DNA of 64,000 nucleotides from Thalassospira sp. TSL5-1. Lineage in GTDB: Bacteria > Pseudomonadota > Alphaproteobacteria > Rhodospirillales > Thalassospiraceae. The notes under the pieces were generated by a model that was not told the origin of the DNA, did not search any database, and saw only the letters and a list, made by a program, of their open reading frames with translations. Where the stretch lies: NCBI RefSeq assembly GCF_001907695.1, contig NZ_KV880641.1, forward strand, positions 62,001 to 126,000, given 5' to 3'. Below are positions 50,650 through 59,963 of the stretch, in pieces. A program made the position numbers and the translations under genes. How positions within the stretch are numbered: the stretch's first letter is position 1; every line of letters begins with the position of its first letter.

Positions 50650-52761
50650 ATGTCGCAAGACCAATCCGCCCATCACGTACCAGCCGATTCCCCTGATCTG
50701 GCGGTTCACGACCCACTGGTTGACAGCTTTGCGCCCACCTTTGAGGGACGTTTGCTGTTCTGGATCGCCTTTATCTTTTCCGCCTTCCAGATTTCGACCG
50801 CTGCCCACCTGATTGACTTTCCCAGCCAGGTGACACGCGCCATCCATGTCGGTTTTTTGATCCTGCTGATTTTCCCGCTGATCGCGATTGGTCGCAAGGC
50901 CAGCCTGCCGGTGAAAACCCTAGCCTGGATTGTGGGCCTGTCAGGTGTTGCCGTTGCCGGGTATCAGTGGGTTGAATATAACGACCTGATCCTGCGCGCC
51001 GGCGACCCGAACAATATCGACATTGTTTTTGGCATTGTCGCCCTGATCGGCGTTTTTGCCGGGGCCTATGTGCTGATGGGCCCGGCCCTGCCAATTATTG
51101 CCGCCTGTTTTTTGGCCTATTGCCTGTTCGGGCAATATCTCCCCTCGCCACTTAATCACCGGGGTTATGCCTTCACCCAGGTCATCGACCATATGACCTA
51201 TGGGACCGAGGGCATTTACGGCATTCCGATTTATGTTTCCTCGACCTACATCTTTTTGTTCATCCTGTTTGGCGCCTTTCTGGAAAAGGCCGGGATGATC
51301 CAGCTTTTTACCGATGTCTCGATGGGTCTTGTGGGCCATGCACGCGGCGGGCCGGCCAAGGTTTCAGTCATTTCATCGGGTCTGATGGGCACCATTTCGG
51401 GCTCTGGTGTTGCCAATGTGGTCACAACCGGCCAGTTCACCATTCCGCTGATGAAACGTTTTGGCTACCGCCCGGCCTTTGCCGGTGGGGTTGAATCAAC
51501 ATCAAGCATGGGCGGGCAGCTTATGCCGCCGGTGATGGGGGCCGTGGCCTTTATCATGGCCGAAACGCTGGGTGTCGAATATTACGAAGTGGTCAAGGCC
51601 GCCCTTATTCCCGCGATCCTGTATTTTGCCTCGGTCTTCTGGATGGTGCATTTGGAAGCGGGCAAATATGGCCTTTCGGGCATGGACAAATCCGAACTGC
51701 CCTCGCCGCGGGCCGCCATTCGCAAGGGCTGGTATCTGATCTTGCCGCTGGCCGTGCTGGTTTATCTGCTATTTAGCGGCTATACCCCGCTTTTTGCCGG
51801 GACCGTGGGCCTGGCACTGACAGTATTGCTGATTTTGGGAAGCTCGATTGTTCTGGGCCTGCCCAAGGGCATCATCCGCACCATTTTCTGGATCTGCCTT
51901 GGTGTGATTTCGGCGGCGTTTCTGGAATTTGGCATTCATGTCATTGCCGGTGCCATCCTGATCCTGATGGCCTGGAATGCCATTTCCAAAGGCGGGCGTG
52001 AAACCCTGCTGGTCTGCCGCGATTCACTGGCCGAAGGCGCAAAAACCGCCCTGCCCGTTGGGGTTGCCTGTGCCGTGGTGGGCATCATTATTGGCACCAT
52101 GACGCTGACTGGCGTTGCCAATACCTTTGGGGCCTTCATTGTTCATGTCGGGTCCCAAAGCCTGTTCCTATCCCTGATCCTGACCATGATCACCTGCATC
52201 ATTCTGGGCATGGGCATTCCCACCATTCCCAACTATATCATCACCTCTTCCATCGCCGGTCCGGCGCTGTTGCAACTGGGTGTGCCGCTGATTGTCAGCC
52301 ACATGTTCGTGTTCTATTTCGGCATTCTGGCCGATCTGACACCACCGGTGGCCCTGGCCTGTTTTGCCGCCGCGCCGATTGCGCGGGCAAGCGGGCTTAA
52401 AATCTCGTTTGAGGCGGTCAAGGTGGCGGCGGCCGGGTTCCTGATTCCCTTCATGTCGGTTTATACCCCCGCCTTGATGCTGCAGGATGGCGGGCCAATG
52501 GCCGATGAAATTGGCTATATTCCGGCGGTCGCCTATATTTTTGTCAAAACGGCCATTGCCATTGGCCTGTGGGGCATGGCGGTGATCGGGGCATTCAATA
52601 TCCGCCTGACCATCCCGGAACGGCTGATTGCGGTCGCAGCCGCCTTTAGCCTGATTGCTGCCTATTCCGTCACCGACCTTATGGGCTTTGCCCTGTTTGC
52701 GCTGTTTTGTACCATGCACTGGCTGCGCCTGCGCAAAATCAAAGAAACCGCAGGGGCCTGA
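50650..52761 (+). CDS. TAXI-type TRAP transporter fused permease (4TM/12TM)
   Basis: A 703-residue integral-membrane protein. The N-terminal part (about 40-200) corresponds to the small 4TM subunit, the rest to the large DctM-like subunit (about 200-700) with the segments SGLMGTISGSGVANVVTTGQFTIPLMKRFGY, GGVESTSSMGGQLMPPVMGAVAFIMAE and ILGMGIPTIPNYIITSSIAGPALLQLG. This fused form is the usual partner of TAXI binding proteins. It uses a Na+ or H+ gradient. The DUF1850 gene follows 3 bases after the stop. Confidence 0.95.
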   Translation: MSQDQSAHHVPADSPDLAVHDPLVDSFAPTFEGRLLFWIAFIFSAFQISTAAHLIDFPSQVTRAIHVGFLILLIFPLIAIGRKASLPVKTLAWIVGLSGVAVAGYQWVEYNDLILRAGDPNNIDIVFGIVALIGVFAGAYVLMGPALPIIAACFLAYCLFGQYLPSPLNHRGYAFTQVIDHMTYGTEGIYGIPIYVSSTYIFLFILFGAFLEKAGMIQLFTDVSMGLVGHARGGPAKVSVISSGLMGTISGSGVANVVTTGQFTIPLMKRFGYRPAFAGGVESTSSMGGQLMPPVMGAVAFIMAETLGVEYYEVVKAALIPAILYFASVFWMVHLEAGKYGLSGMDKSELPSPRAAIRKGWYLILPLAVLVYLLFSGYTPLFAGTVGLALTVLLILGSSIVLGLPKGIIRTIFWICLGVISAAFLEFGIHVIAGAILILMAWNAISKGGRETLLVCRDSLAEGAKTALPVGVACAVVGIIIGTMTLTGVANTFGAFIVHVGSQSLFLSLILTMITCIILGMGIPTIPNYIITSSIAGPALLQLGVPLIVSHMFVFYFGILADLTPPVALACFAAAPIARASGLKISFEAVKVAAAGFLIPFMSVYTPALMLQDGGPMADEIGYIPAVAYIFVKTAIAIGLWGMAVIGAFNIRLTIPERLIAVAAAFSLIAAYSVTDLMGFALFALFCTMHWLRLRKIKETAGA

Positions 52762-52764
52762 TCA

Positions 52765-53172
52765 ATGGGCCTTTGCATCCTGACAGCGGGTAAAACCATC
52801 AGCCTTGCCATCACGGCCTTTACATTGTCGTGGATGCACTCGGTCGAGCATACCGGCTGGCAGGAGGATTATCACATCGTGCCACACGGGCTTAAAATTG
52901 TGGAAGCCCGTGTGAAGGGCGGCGGGGCCGGTATGGAACCCCCGCCCGACGCGATTTTGAAAAATGACTGGTGGGTTTATACCCCGCACCTTGGCGTCCT
53001 GCCGGAACTCAACCTGGCTGCATCCGGGGCCACTGGCGGCGGCTGGCATGTGTGCAGCCCGCAAATGAAAAACTGCCTTGATCTGGGCGAACAGGCGCAG
53101 GCTGCCATCAAGGTCCGCCCCTGTGACGTGGATGGACCCCAAGGCACTGTTACAACGCAAAATCACGGCTAA
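52765..53172 (+). CDS. DUF1850 protein of the TAXI-TRAP operon
   Basis: A 135-residue protein matching DUF1850: start with a hydrophobic N-terminus (ITAFTLSWMHSVEHTGWQEDY), the core W..DY.IV..GL.I.EARVKGGGAGMEPPPDA, and a Cys-containing C-terminal part (HVCSPQMKNCLDLG). The family is almost always encoded with TAXI-TRAP permeases, so an accessory role in the transporter is likely, though unproven. Starts 3 bases after the permease stop. Confidence 0.87.
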   Translation: MGLCILTAGKTISLAITAFTLSWMHSVEHTGWQEDYHIVPHGLKIVEARVKGGGAGMEPPPDAILKNDWWVYTPHLGVLPELNLAASGATGGGWHVCSPQMKNCLDLGEQAQAAIKVRPCDVDGPQGTVTTQNHG

Positions 53173-53202
53173 GGTCTAACATAACAGCCTTTTACAAGGT
53201 AC

Positions 53203-53220
53203 TATCGGAACATTCCGGTA
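53203..53220. repeat. Small inverted repeat after the DUF1850 gene
   Basis: TATCGGAA-CA-TTCCGGTA, an 8-bp repeat with one G-T pair and a 2-nt centre, 30 bases after the stop. No T-run; operator or weak hairpin, before the AT-rich promoter region of the MFS gene. Confidence 0.35.
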
Positions 53221-53318
53221 TCAGATGCGTGGACATTACCCGCTTGGGCTGTAGACGACGATAATTTGAATCGATACAATTTAAATTATTTATCACACTC
53301 AAACCAGTAAGTTTTAAA

Positions 53319-54653
53319 ATGGAGTTTTTCCACCTTTTGCGTCAATCCCCACGCCCGTTGGCGTTTGGGGCTTTGCACAGTTTTGGTTCGGCCTTTGGCC
53401 AGACATTTTTAATCGCCTTATTTGTTCCCTTCATTTCACAAAGCCTGGGCATTAGCGAAACCGGGTTTGCCAACATTTATGCCGGCATCACCATCGCCAG
53501 TGCCTGTGCCCTGCCCTTTGTCGGCCGCATGATCGACCGGATCGACATGTTGCGTTACAGCCTGCTGGTCATGATTTTTCTGGCAATTGGCTGTTTTGTC
53601 ACCTCGGGCGCAGAGAATATTTACGTTCTGATTGCCGGGATGTTTATCCTGCGTTTTGGCGGGCAAGGGTTAATGAGCCATGTCAGCATGACAAGCATTG
53701 CCCGCTATTTTGATCGCAGCCGGGGCCGAGCACTGGCGATTGCCGCCTTTGGTTTTCCCATGGCCGAGGCTATCATGCCCGCCCTTTTCCTGGGCCTGAT
53801 TGCCGCCCTTGGCTGGCGAATGGCCTTTGTTGGGGCGGGTATTGTTATTTTGGCGGTGATGCTGCCGCTGGCCCTCTGGCTGGTGCGCGGCAATGCCCGT
53901 TTTCGCGCCATTCCGGCCAATAATGCAAACGCAGAAATATCAACAAAAGCACCCGCTGAAACGCAGCCAAACACCCCAATCCAAAACGCCGATGATGTAT
54001 CGAAGAAAACCACCGCACATCCAAGGCTTTTCAAGTCGGTCTATATCTGGCTAACAATTCCCATGCTCGCCGGGCAGCCGCTGGTCTTGACCGCCCTGTT
54101 TTTTCATCAATCGGTCATTGCCAGCCAAAAGTCGATTGATCTGGGCTGGTTTGCGGCAGGTTTTACCGTATTTGCCATCACATCGGTGATCGGGGCCTTT
54201 GGCAGCGGCCCGCTGATTGACAAATTCGGGGCGCGGCGACTGTTTCCCTGGCACCTGTTGCCGTTGATGGGCGGGGTTGTCGTGCTGACATTTGCCGAAA
54301 CCGGGCAGATCATCCCCGTTTATATGGCGCTGGCAGGGTTTACCACCGGCTGTGCCACCACACTGCGCACGGCCATTGTCCCGGATCTGGTCCCGATCAG
54401 CGAAATTGGCTCTGTCCGATCCAGTCTGACAGCGATTATGGTCCTGGCATCCTCGGCGGGGCCGCCTATTTATGGCTGGTTATTTGCTGCACATGTCGCA
54501 TTGCCCACCATATTAATGGCAACCGTAATCGGCATGGCTGTGGCAACCCTGTTATCGTGGCTGGCGGAACGGCCAGGATTTTACCAGCCACCGCACCTTG
54601 GCACAGTGCCGCATCGCCGACATGCCGCCCAAGGACATCAGGGCAGCAAATGA
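53319..54653 (+). CDS. MFS transporter
   Basis: A 444-residue membrane protein with about 12 hydrophobic segments. TM1-2 contains FGALHSFGSAFGQTFLIALFVPF; the TM2-3 loop is MIDRIDM-like (VGRMIDRIDMLRY), replacing the usual motif A. A long central loop (about 200-240; polar, with AEISTKAPAETQPNTPIQNADDVSKKT) separates the halves. A His-rich tail ends the protein (HRRHAAQGHQGSK). Substrate unknown; no regulator beside it. AT-rich DNA precedes the ATG. Confidence 0.88.
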   Translation: MEFFHLLRQSPRPLAFGALHSFGSAFGQTFLIALFVPFISQSLGISETGFANIYAGITIASACALPFVGRMIDRIDMLRYSLLVMIFLAIGCFVTSGAENIYVLIAGMFILRFGGQGLMSHVSMTSIARYFDRSRGRALAIAAFGFPMAEAIMPALFLGLIAALGWRMAFVGAGIVILAVMLPLALWLVRGNARFRAIPANNANAEISTKAPAETQPNTPIQNADDVSKKTTAHPRLFKSVYIWLTIPMLAGQPLVLTALFFHQSVIASQKSIDLGWFAAGFTVFAITSVIGAFGSGPLIDKFGARRLFPWHLLPLMGGVVVLTFAETGQIIPVYMALAGFTTGCATTLRTAIVPDLVPISEIGSVRSSLTAIMVLASSAGPPIYGWLFAAHVALPTILMATVIGMAVATLLSWLAERPGFYQPPHLGTVPHRRHAAQGHQGSK

Positions 54654-54677
54654 TGAAAACCATTTGTGCCCCGAGGG

Positions 54678-54714
54678 CAAAAAAATGGCCCGGAACACAA
54701 AAGTGTCCGGGCCA
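54678..54714 (-). terminator. Minus-strand terminator of the small ORF
   Basis: TGGCCCGG plus ACAC pairs with GTGT plus CCGGGCCA (one bulged A), 4-nt loop. On the minus strand a long T-run follows, about 105 bases downstream of the small ORF at 54820. Confidence 0.85.
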
Positions 54715-54819
54715 GTCGGGAAAACAGCGTCATAACTTGGGAGGAAGGACGCTACAGTAAAACTCGGGTAGGTACCGGAGCGCGGGCAACGCGCTCACGG
54801 TTTAAGTTCTGATCAAAGA

Positions 54820-55005
54820 TCAGGCTGCACCACCAACGGTGCCGGCAGGGGTCGCAGTACGACCGGCTTTGTCATCGGAACCTTTGAAAAGGTTACGGAA
54901 AAAGCTGCTGATATATTCAGCGCGAAGCTGCTGGCCCTTGCGCACGCCAGCTTCAATCTCGCTGGTTTCAATGTTCAGCAATTTGATGTCAGCAAACGTC
55001 CTCAT
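54820..55005 (-). CDS. Small conserved-looking protein, RSP_7527-like
   Basis: A 61-residue ORF that looks real: the ATG at 55005 is preceded by a near-perfect AAGGAGGT ribosome-binding site. The N-terminal part (FADIKLLNIETSEIEAGVRKGQQLRAEYISSFFRNLFKG) is amphipathic helix with an R-A-E...F-R-N-L-F pattern. It recalls short alphaproteobacterial proteins with an RAExxxxxF motif; I cannot name a function. The C-terminus (TATPAGTVGGAA) is low complexity. Divergent from a LysR gene. Confidence 0.75.
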   Translation of the reverse strand: MRTFADIKLLNIETSEIEAGVRKGQQLRAEYISSFFRNLFKGSDDKAGRTATPAGTVGGAA

Positions 55006-55159
55006 ATCGGACCTCCTTGAATTTCGGTTTTCGCGGCAACATCGCCGCTTCGTCTGAAAAACAATCTAATTCTCTTTACTGCGAAGGGGAATTACCTCAA
55101 TATGCACATTACTTATGAACAATGATCACAAATAACCAACTTGATCTGAGGAAACGCCG

Positions 55160-56164
55160 ATGGATCGCGCTGCAGAAATGGAAATCTTTGTCTATGCTGT
55201 TGAAGAAGGCAGCTTTTCGGCAGCAGCACGGGCTTTGCGCCTGTCTCCATCCGCGGTGTCAAAATACATCTCGCGGTTAGAAGACCGGCTGGGGGCCCGT
55301 TTGCTAATGCGGACGACCCGGCAATTAAGCCTGACCGAGGAAGGCCGCGCCTTTTATGAACGTGCGCGCACAATTCTAAATGAAATTGAAGAAGCCGAAG
55401 AAGTTGTCACACAGCTTTATGCCGCCCCGCGCGGTACCTTGCGCATTAACGCATCGGTCGCCTTTACCAAATACCAGGTGGTGCCGCTGATCCCGGAATT
55501 TCTGAATATGTATCCGGACGTGCGCATCGAACTGACGCTGGATGATAAATTCACCGATCTGGTCAACGATGGTTATGACCTTGCCATTCGCCTGTCCGAA
55601 CTTGAGGATTCATCGCTGATTGCCCGTAAATATGCCGTCAACCGGCGTTTTATTGTCGCCTCGCCGGATTATCTGGAGAAAAACGGCATTCCGCGCAAAC
55701 CGCAGGATCTGGTGAACCATAACTGTTTGCATCTATCCTCACGCGAAAGTTTCAATGACTGGCATTTTGAAACGCCCGAAGGCCATATGTCCTTTCGCGC
55801 CCAGGGCAGCTTTTCGGCCAATGATGGCGATGCGCTTCATGCCGCCGTTGTTGCCGGGCTGGGCATGGCCCGCCTCGCCGAATATCTGGTCCATGAAGAC
55901 ATCCGTGCGGGTCGCCTGACCCCGGTTCTGACCGATTTTATCCATGACCGCGCCTGGATTTCGGCGGTGTATCCGCATAAGCGGCACCTTTCGCCCAAGG
56001 TCCGCGCCTTTGTGGACTTTCTGGCCGAAAAATTTACACCGGTCCCGCCGTGGGAACTGGGGATGCGCGATGCCCGTTCTGTCCGCCGCGAAGATGGCCG
56101 CCCGGTGCAAACCAACCAAAAGGCGCTCAACCCCGAAGCCACCGCAAAAGGGCAAGTCAGCTAG
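55160..56164 (+). CDS. LysR-family transcriptional regulator
   Basis: A 334-residue LysR regulator: HTH at 1-60 (MEIFVYAVEEGSFSAAARALRLSPSAVSKYISRLEDRLGARLLMRTTRQLSLTEEG) and an effector domain from about 88 (GTLRINASVAFTKYQVVPLIPEFL) to 290. The C-terminal tail (about 295-334) is polar and extends past the domain. GAGGAAACG precedes the ATG. Divergent from the small ORF and possibly its regulator. A 14-bp terminator follows. Confidence 0.93.
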   Translation: MDRAAEMEIFVYAVEEGSFSAAARALRLSPSAVSKYISRLEDRLGARLLMRTTRQLSLTEEGRAFYERARTILNEIEEAEEVVTQLYAAPRGTLRINASVAFTKYQVVPLIPEFLNMYPDVRIELTLDDKFTDLVNDGYDLAIRLSELEDSSLIARKYAVNRRFIVASPDYLEKNGIPRKPQDLVNHNCLHLSSRESFNDWHFETPEGHMSFRAQGSFSANDGDALHAAVVAGLGMARLAEYLVHEDIRAGRLTPVLTDFIHDRAWISAVYPHKRHLSPKVRAFVDFLAEKFTPVPPWELGMRDARSVRREDGRPVQTNQKALNPEATAKGQVS

Positions 56165-56190
56165 GCCTTATTTTCCAAAAACAGAATAAC

Positions 56191-56227
56191 ACAAAACAGC
56201 CTGATCATTTGGGTCAGGCTGTTTTGT
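56191..56227. terminator. Bidirectional terminator after lysR
   Basis: A perfect 14-bp stem: ACAAAACAGCCTGA (56191-56204) pairs with TCAGGCTGTTTTGT (56214-56227), 9-nt loop. The A/T-rich ends give a T-tract on either strand. It lies between convergent lysR and the GNAT gene. Confidence 0.9.
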
Positions 56228-56280
56228 ATCGACGATCAAAACCTTGAAGACATGGCGAATGGTTCGCCACAGCCCAACAA

Positions 56281-56784
56281 TTATGCCACAGCTAAAATCG
56301 CTGCCGGTTCGGCACAAAAGGCCAATTCCGCCGAATTGCTAAGGTCATCCAACCTGCGGGTCTGGCCGGTTTCGATGAAACCGCATTTACGATAAAAATG
56401 ATGCCCGGCAATAAAGCGGGTATCGGTCCATAAAATCAGTTCCTGACAGGCGGGGTGTTGTGCCAACAGCCAGTCCCGTGCACCGCCAAGAAGGCGCTGG
56501 GCAAGGCCCTGCCCGCGGCTGGATTTATCCAGATAAACCTTGTGCAGTTCCGCCACCGTTTGATCAGCGGAAATCTTTATCCCCAGGCAGCCAATAATCC
56601 GCCCATCGGCATTTTCCGCCACCCAGATGGCACCTTGCGGGGCGAAATCATCGGCGATAGCATCAAGTTCGGGAAATTCTGCCGCCCGGTCAAAAACACA
56701 GCCGGGATATTCGGCAAATACTTTTGCAATCAAATCACCGATCTGATCACCATCATGATTGGTGGCAAGGCGAATTTCTGTCAT
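56281..56784 (-). CDS. GNAT family N-acetyltransferase
   Basis: A 167-residue acetyltransferase: N-terminal strand TEIRLATNHDGDQIGDLIAKVF, then IIGCLGIKIS and VAELHKVYLDKSSRGQGLAQRLLGGARDWL, with acetyl-CoA loop SRGQGLA, and HHFYRKCGFIETG in the last strand. Substrate unknown. ATG at 56784; the codon before it is TTG and could be an alternative start. In this window it lies between lysR and fmt, where truA is found in many relatives. Confidence 0.87.
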   Translation of the reverse strand: MTEIRLATNHDGDQIGDLIAKVFAEYPGCVFDRAAEFPELDAIADDFAPQGAIWVAENADGRIIGCLGIKISADQTVAELHKVYLDKSSRGQGLAQRLLGGARDWLLAQHPACQELILWTDTRFIAGHHFYRKCGFIETGQTRRLDDLSNSAELAFCAEPAAILAVA

Positions 56785-56844
56785 CAAAGTTTCCTGTTAA
56801 GCTGATAAGGAACACCGGCACGCCCAAATACGCCCAGGACAATA

Positions 56845-57777
56845 TCAGGAAACAATAACACCCTGGGCCAGTTTGTCATACCCGCGCAAAACCGCATCGG
56901 TATCCATTGCCGCCTTGCCGGGGCGCTGGATACGGGTCGGGCGCAGGGCACCACCGCTGCCACACGCGATGGTCAGGTGGTCATCCAAAATCTCGCCGGG
57001 CTGGCCGCTGGCATCGGCGACGTGCAGGGCCGCCTGCACCTTGATGCGTTCCCTGCCAAAATCAAAATAGACCCCGGGCCACGGCGTAAAGGCGCGGATT
57101 TTGCGTTCCAGCAGGGCCGCATCATCGGCAAAATCCAGCTTGCCCTCGGTTTTTTCCAGTTTGGCGGCATAGGTCACGCCCGCTTCTGGCTGGGGAATAG
57201 CCGTTAGTTGCCCGGCAGGCAGTTTTTCAAGCGCCTCGACAATCAATCGTCCGCCCATATCAGCCAAATCATCGTGCAGGCCGCTGGCATAGGTTTCCGG
57301 CGTGATGGCAATTTCATCAACCAGCAGCATATCGCCAGTATCAAGGCCAACATCCATTTGCATGATGGTGACACCGGTTTTGGCATCCCCCGCCAGAATG
57401 GCGCGCTGAATGGGGGCCGCCCCGCGCCAGCGCGGCAACAGGGATGCGTGAATGTTCAAACAACCCATTTTCGGTGCGTCCAAAATCGCCTTTGGCAAAA
57501 TCAGGCCATAGGCGGCGACCACGGCAATATCCAGGTTCAAATCGGCAAAGGCCTGCTTTTCGGCATCGGATTTTAAGGAAACGGGGGTGCGCACCTCGAT
57601 CCCCTGATCGTGCGCCCAGGCATGAACCGGGGTTGGTGTTTCCTTATGCCCGCGGCCAGCGGGGCGCGGCGGCTGGGAATAAACACACACCACGTCATGA
57701 CCTGCCTTAACCAGTTCCTTAAGCGCCACCAGGGCAAAATCCGGCGTTCCCATAAAGGCAATTCGCAATTTCGTCAT
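56845..57777 (-). CDS. fmt: Methionyl-tRNA formyltransferase
   Basis: Fmt adds a formyl group from 10-formyl-tetrahydrofolate to Met-tRNA(fMet), allowing translation to start. The 310-residue length is normal. The formyltransferase N-domain has [34 protein letters not shown] with the catalytic Asn-His pair, and [13 protein letters not shown] with the catalytic Asp. A C-terminal OB-like domain follows (about 205-310). ATG at 57777. In many alphaproteobacteria def lies directly upstream of fmt; here three unrelated genes intervene (57.9-60.6 kb). Confidence 0.96.
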   Translation of the reverse strand: MTKLRIAFMGTPDFALVALKELVKAGHDVVCVYSQPPRPAGRGHKETPTPVHAWAHDQGIEVRTPVSLKSDAEKQAFADLNLDIAVVAAYGLILPKAILDAPKMGCLNIHASLLPRWRGAAPIQRAILAGDAKTGVTIMQMDVGLDTGDMLLVDEIAITPETYASGLHDDLADMGGRLIVEALEKLPAGQLTAIPQPEAGVTYAAKLEKTEGKLDFADDAALLERKIRAFTPWPGVYFDFGRERIKVQAALHVADASGQPGEILDDHLTIACGSGGALRPTRIQRPGKAAMDTDAVLRGYDKLAQGVIVS

Positions 57778-57906
57778 GACCAAACCATTTCATCGTAAGA
57801 GGCAAACTGATGTTTGCGCAATTTGGCGGTATGATCGAAAAAATACAAGCCGCATGTCGGTTTACCGGCATCATCCCTGCCCCGCGACAAGCCCGAATGA
57901 CACAGC

Positions 57907-58884
57907 ATGCCCTTTGATATTGATGATATTTACCATGCCGACTGGTCGGTCACAGCAAAGGGGCGCTGGAAGGCCCATGCCTGCCGTAAAAACGGGGACT
58001 GGCTGATTGATGACATCTCCCCCGTCGGGGACATTCCCCTGTTCATCAATATTTTGGCACAACAGGCAAAGGAAAAAAGAGTGGTGCTGGGCCTGGATTT
58101 TCCCGTCGGGTTATGCCGTGCCTGGTATCAAAAGGCCGGGTTTAAAACCTTTGCCGCGGTGCTGGACTGGCTTAAAAAACCCGCCGGGCAATGCTTTTTT
58201 GAGATTTGCGAAACCCCGGACCAAATCACCCCCACCCGGCCCTTTTACCCGGTCCGCGCCGGGGCCAAAGGCCATGTTAAACGTGCTCACCTTGTTGATA
58301 GCCTGGGTGTTGATGATTTTGCCCAACTTTACCGCGAATGTGAAAAAGCATCGAACAGTCGCCCTGCCGCCGCTGTGCCGTTCTGGACGTTAGGGGCCAA
58401 TCAGGTGGGCAAGGCGATGCTGCATGGCTGGCAAAACCTTCTTTTGCCGGGCATTGAACGCGGATGTCACATTTGGCCGTTTGATGGCGAGCTTGGATGC
58501 CTTTTGCATCAGCCCGGCGTTACCTTTATCGAAACCTATCCCGGTGAAATTTATGGTTGGCTGGGATTGCATCATATGAACCTGCCATCAGGGCGTTTTG
58601 CCAAATCCCGGCAGGAATCCCGGTGCGAGGTTCTGGCACAACTGATCCCCGATCTGGCAAAACAGGGCATCCACATAACCCCGAAAATTCAGGCACAAAT
58701 CGCCAACGGCATCGACAACGCCAATGGCAAAGATGATGCCTTTGACGCCTTCATCGGCGTAATCGGCCTGATCCTGATAGCAATTGGCAAAAGGGCCGAG
58801 AACCTGCCTGACTCAGACCGAATTCGTACACAGGAAGGCTGGATCATCGGACAGCAGCAGTCCGAAACACATCTCACCGGATAA
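57907..58884 (+). CDS. DUF429-like RNase H-fold protein
   Basis: A 325-residue cytoplasmic protein with features of DUF429 (predicted RNase H-like nuclease): a strand VLGLDFPVGL, FIETYPGEIYGWLG, and a C-terminal DDAFDAFIGVIG acidic cluster, together giving the acidic residues of such a fold. The start ATG at 57907 is acceptable, though no strong ribosome-binding site is seen. Function is unknown. Divergent from fmt and inserted between fmt and def. Confidence 0.75.
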   Translation: MPFDIDDIYHADWSVTAKGRWKAHACRKNGDWLIDDISPVGDIPLFINILAQQAKEKRVVLGLDFPVGLCRAWYQKAGFKTFAAVLDWLKKPAGQCFFEICETPDQITPTRPFYPVRAGAKGHVKRAHLVDSLGVDDFAQLYRECEKASNSRPAAAVPFWTLGANQVGKAMLHGWQNLLLPGIERGCHIWPFDGELGCLLHQPGVTFIETYPGEIYGWLGLHHMNLPSGRFAKSRQESRCEVLAQLIPDLAKQGIHITPKIQAQIANGIDNANGKDDAFDAFIGVIGLILIAIGKRAENLPDSDRIRTQEGWIIGQQQSETHLTG

Positions 58885-58916
58885 TCCGGGCCAAAAGCCG
58901 GCCGCCAGGCGGTCCC

Positions 58917-59822
58917 TCAGCCCGGCTGAAGTTTGGCCCGGTACATTTGCACAACAGGTTCCCACATCCCGGCCCCCGTGATCAGAACAACACCGGCAAG
59001 ATCGCGCAAACCTATTGGTTCATGTGCCCAAATGGCGGCGGTGATCGTCCCGGCGCTGATCTCCGTCATGAATAATATGGCCAGCAAACCGGGGCTTAAC
59101 ACCGTTGCCCCCCACATCACGGCAAAGGCCGGGGGAATGACCAAAAACAGCACAAAAGGCACAATCCAGGGCAAAACATCCCAAATTGCCGACCAGCCGG
59201 GAATATGACCAGCCCCCTCCAGCGGCAAGGCGGTTAACAACAATGCCGCCATACTGCCCCAGAAAAAATAGGACAGGGTAAAATCAAATCCGTTGCCACC
59301 CGCATCCGACTTCATCCAGACAGCGGCAATCGCCCAGACAATGCCCGAGGCAATCCCCATCCAGTCACCGGCCCGCAACATCCCGGCAAAGCCGCTATCA
59401 AACCCAAGAATCAGCAAAAGCCCGCTTAATGCCAAAGCAATCGTCCCCAAACGGGCACCGGTAATAGCTTCCCGGATCATGATGCGGGCAAGCAGGGTGC
59501 TCCATAACGGGGTGAGGTAATAAAACAGCAAGGCCCGGACAATATCGGTAAACACAAGGGATGCCGCATAGAGAACAAGTGCCGTCCCGGCGAGCATCCC
59601 GGCAACATGCAGGGGCCACCCCAACCGCAAAAGCCGCCGCCAGCGCATCATCATCACCGGCAGCAGCAATATCGCTGGCACCAGATAAAACAGCACAATC
59701 GCCCAAATGCCGGTAATCCCGTTGTCATCCAGCGCCCGCAATGGAATCCAGAAAATACCCCAGACAAGACCGGATAGGGCGACCGATGCCATCGCCACAT
59801 GTTCGGTTTTAAATCCTGTCAT
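58917..59822 (-). CDS. EamA/DMT-family membrane transporter (second)
   Basis: A 301-residue transporter with about ten TM segments in two EamA repeats (VALSGLVWGIFWIPLRALDD, then AGMLAGTALVLYAASLVFTDIVRALLFYYLTPLWSTLLARIMI; second repeat ends with LLAILFMTEISAGTITAAIWAHEPIGLRDLAG). The YYLTPLW segment is the EamA hallmark. ATG at 59822 with GGAGAACC upstream; the longer frame adds an Arg/Cys-rich tail. Divergent from the Ada-type gene, so coregulation is possible. Confidence 0.88.
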   Translation of the reverse strand: MTGFKTEHVAMASVALSGLVWGIFWIPLRALDDNGITGIWAIVLFYLVPAILLLPVMMMRWRRLLRLGWPLHVAGMLAGTALVLYAASLVFTDIVRALLFYYLTPLWSTLLARIMIREAITGARLGTIALALSGLLLILGFDSGFAGMLRAGDWMGIASGIVWAIAAVWMKSDAGGNGFDFTLSYFFWGSMAALLLTALPLEGAGHIPGWSAIWDVLPWIVPFVLFLVIPPAFAVMWGATVLSPGLLAILFMTEISAGTITAAIWAHEPIGLRDLAGVVLITGAGMWEPVVQMYRAKLQPG

Positions 59823-59963
59823 TGGGGTTCTCCGCCGTTGCACACCACATTGCTGTTCTTGACGGCGACATTGGCATACAAACCGTTCCGTCATCTGGCG
59901 GTTTTCGGACCTTAAAATCCATATCCGTTCGACAAGTCATGCCAGCCCGGCTAACTTTACCCC

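Noticed and set aside
54730..54800. Second hairpin GAGCGCG/CGCGCTC near 54778-54796
   Set aside because: No T-tract on either strand; the minus-strand terminator at 54678-54714 is sufficient.
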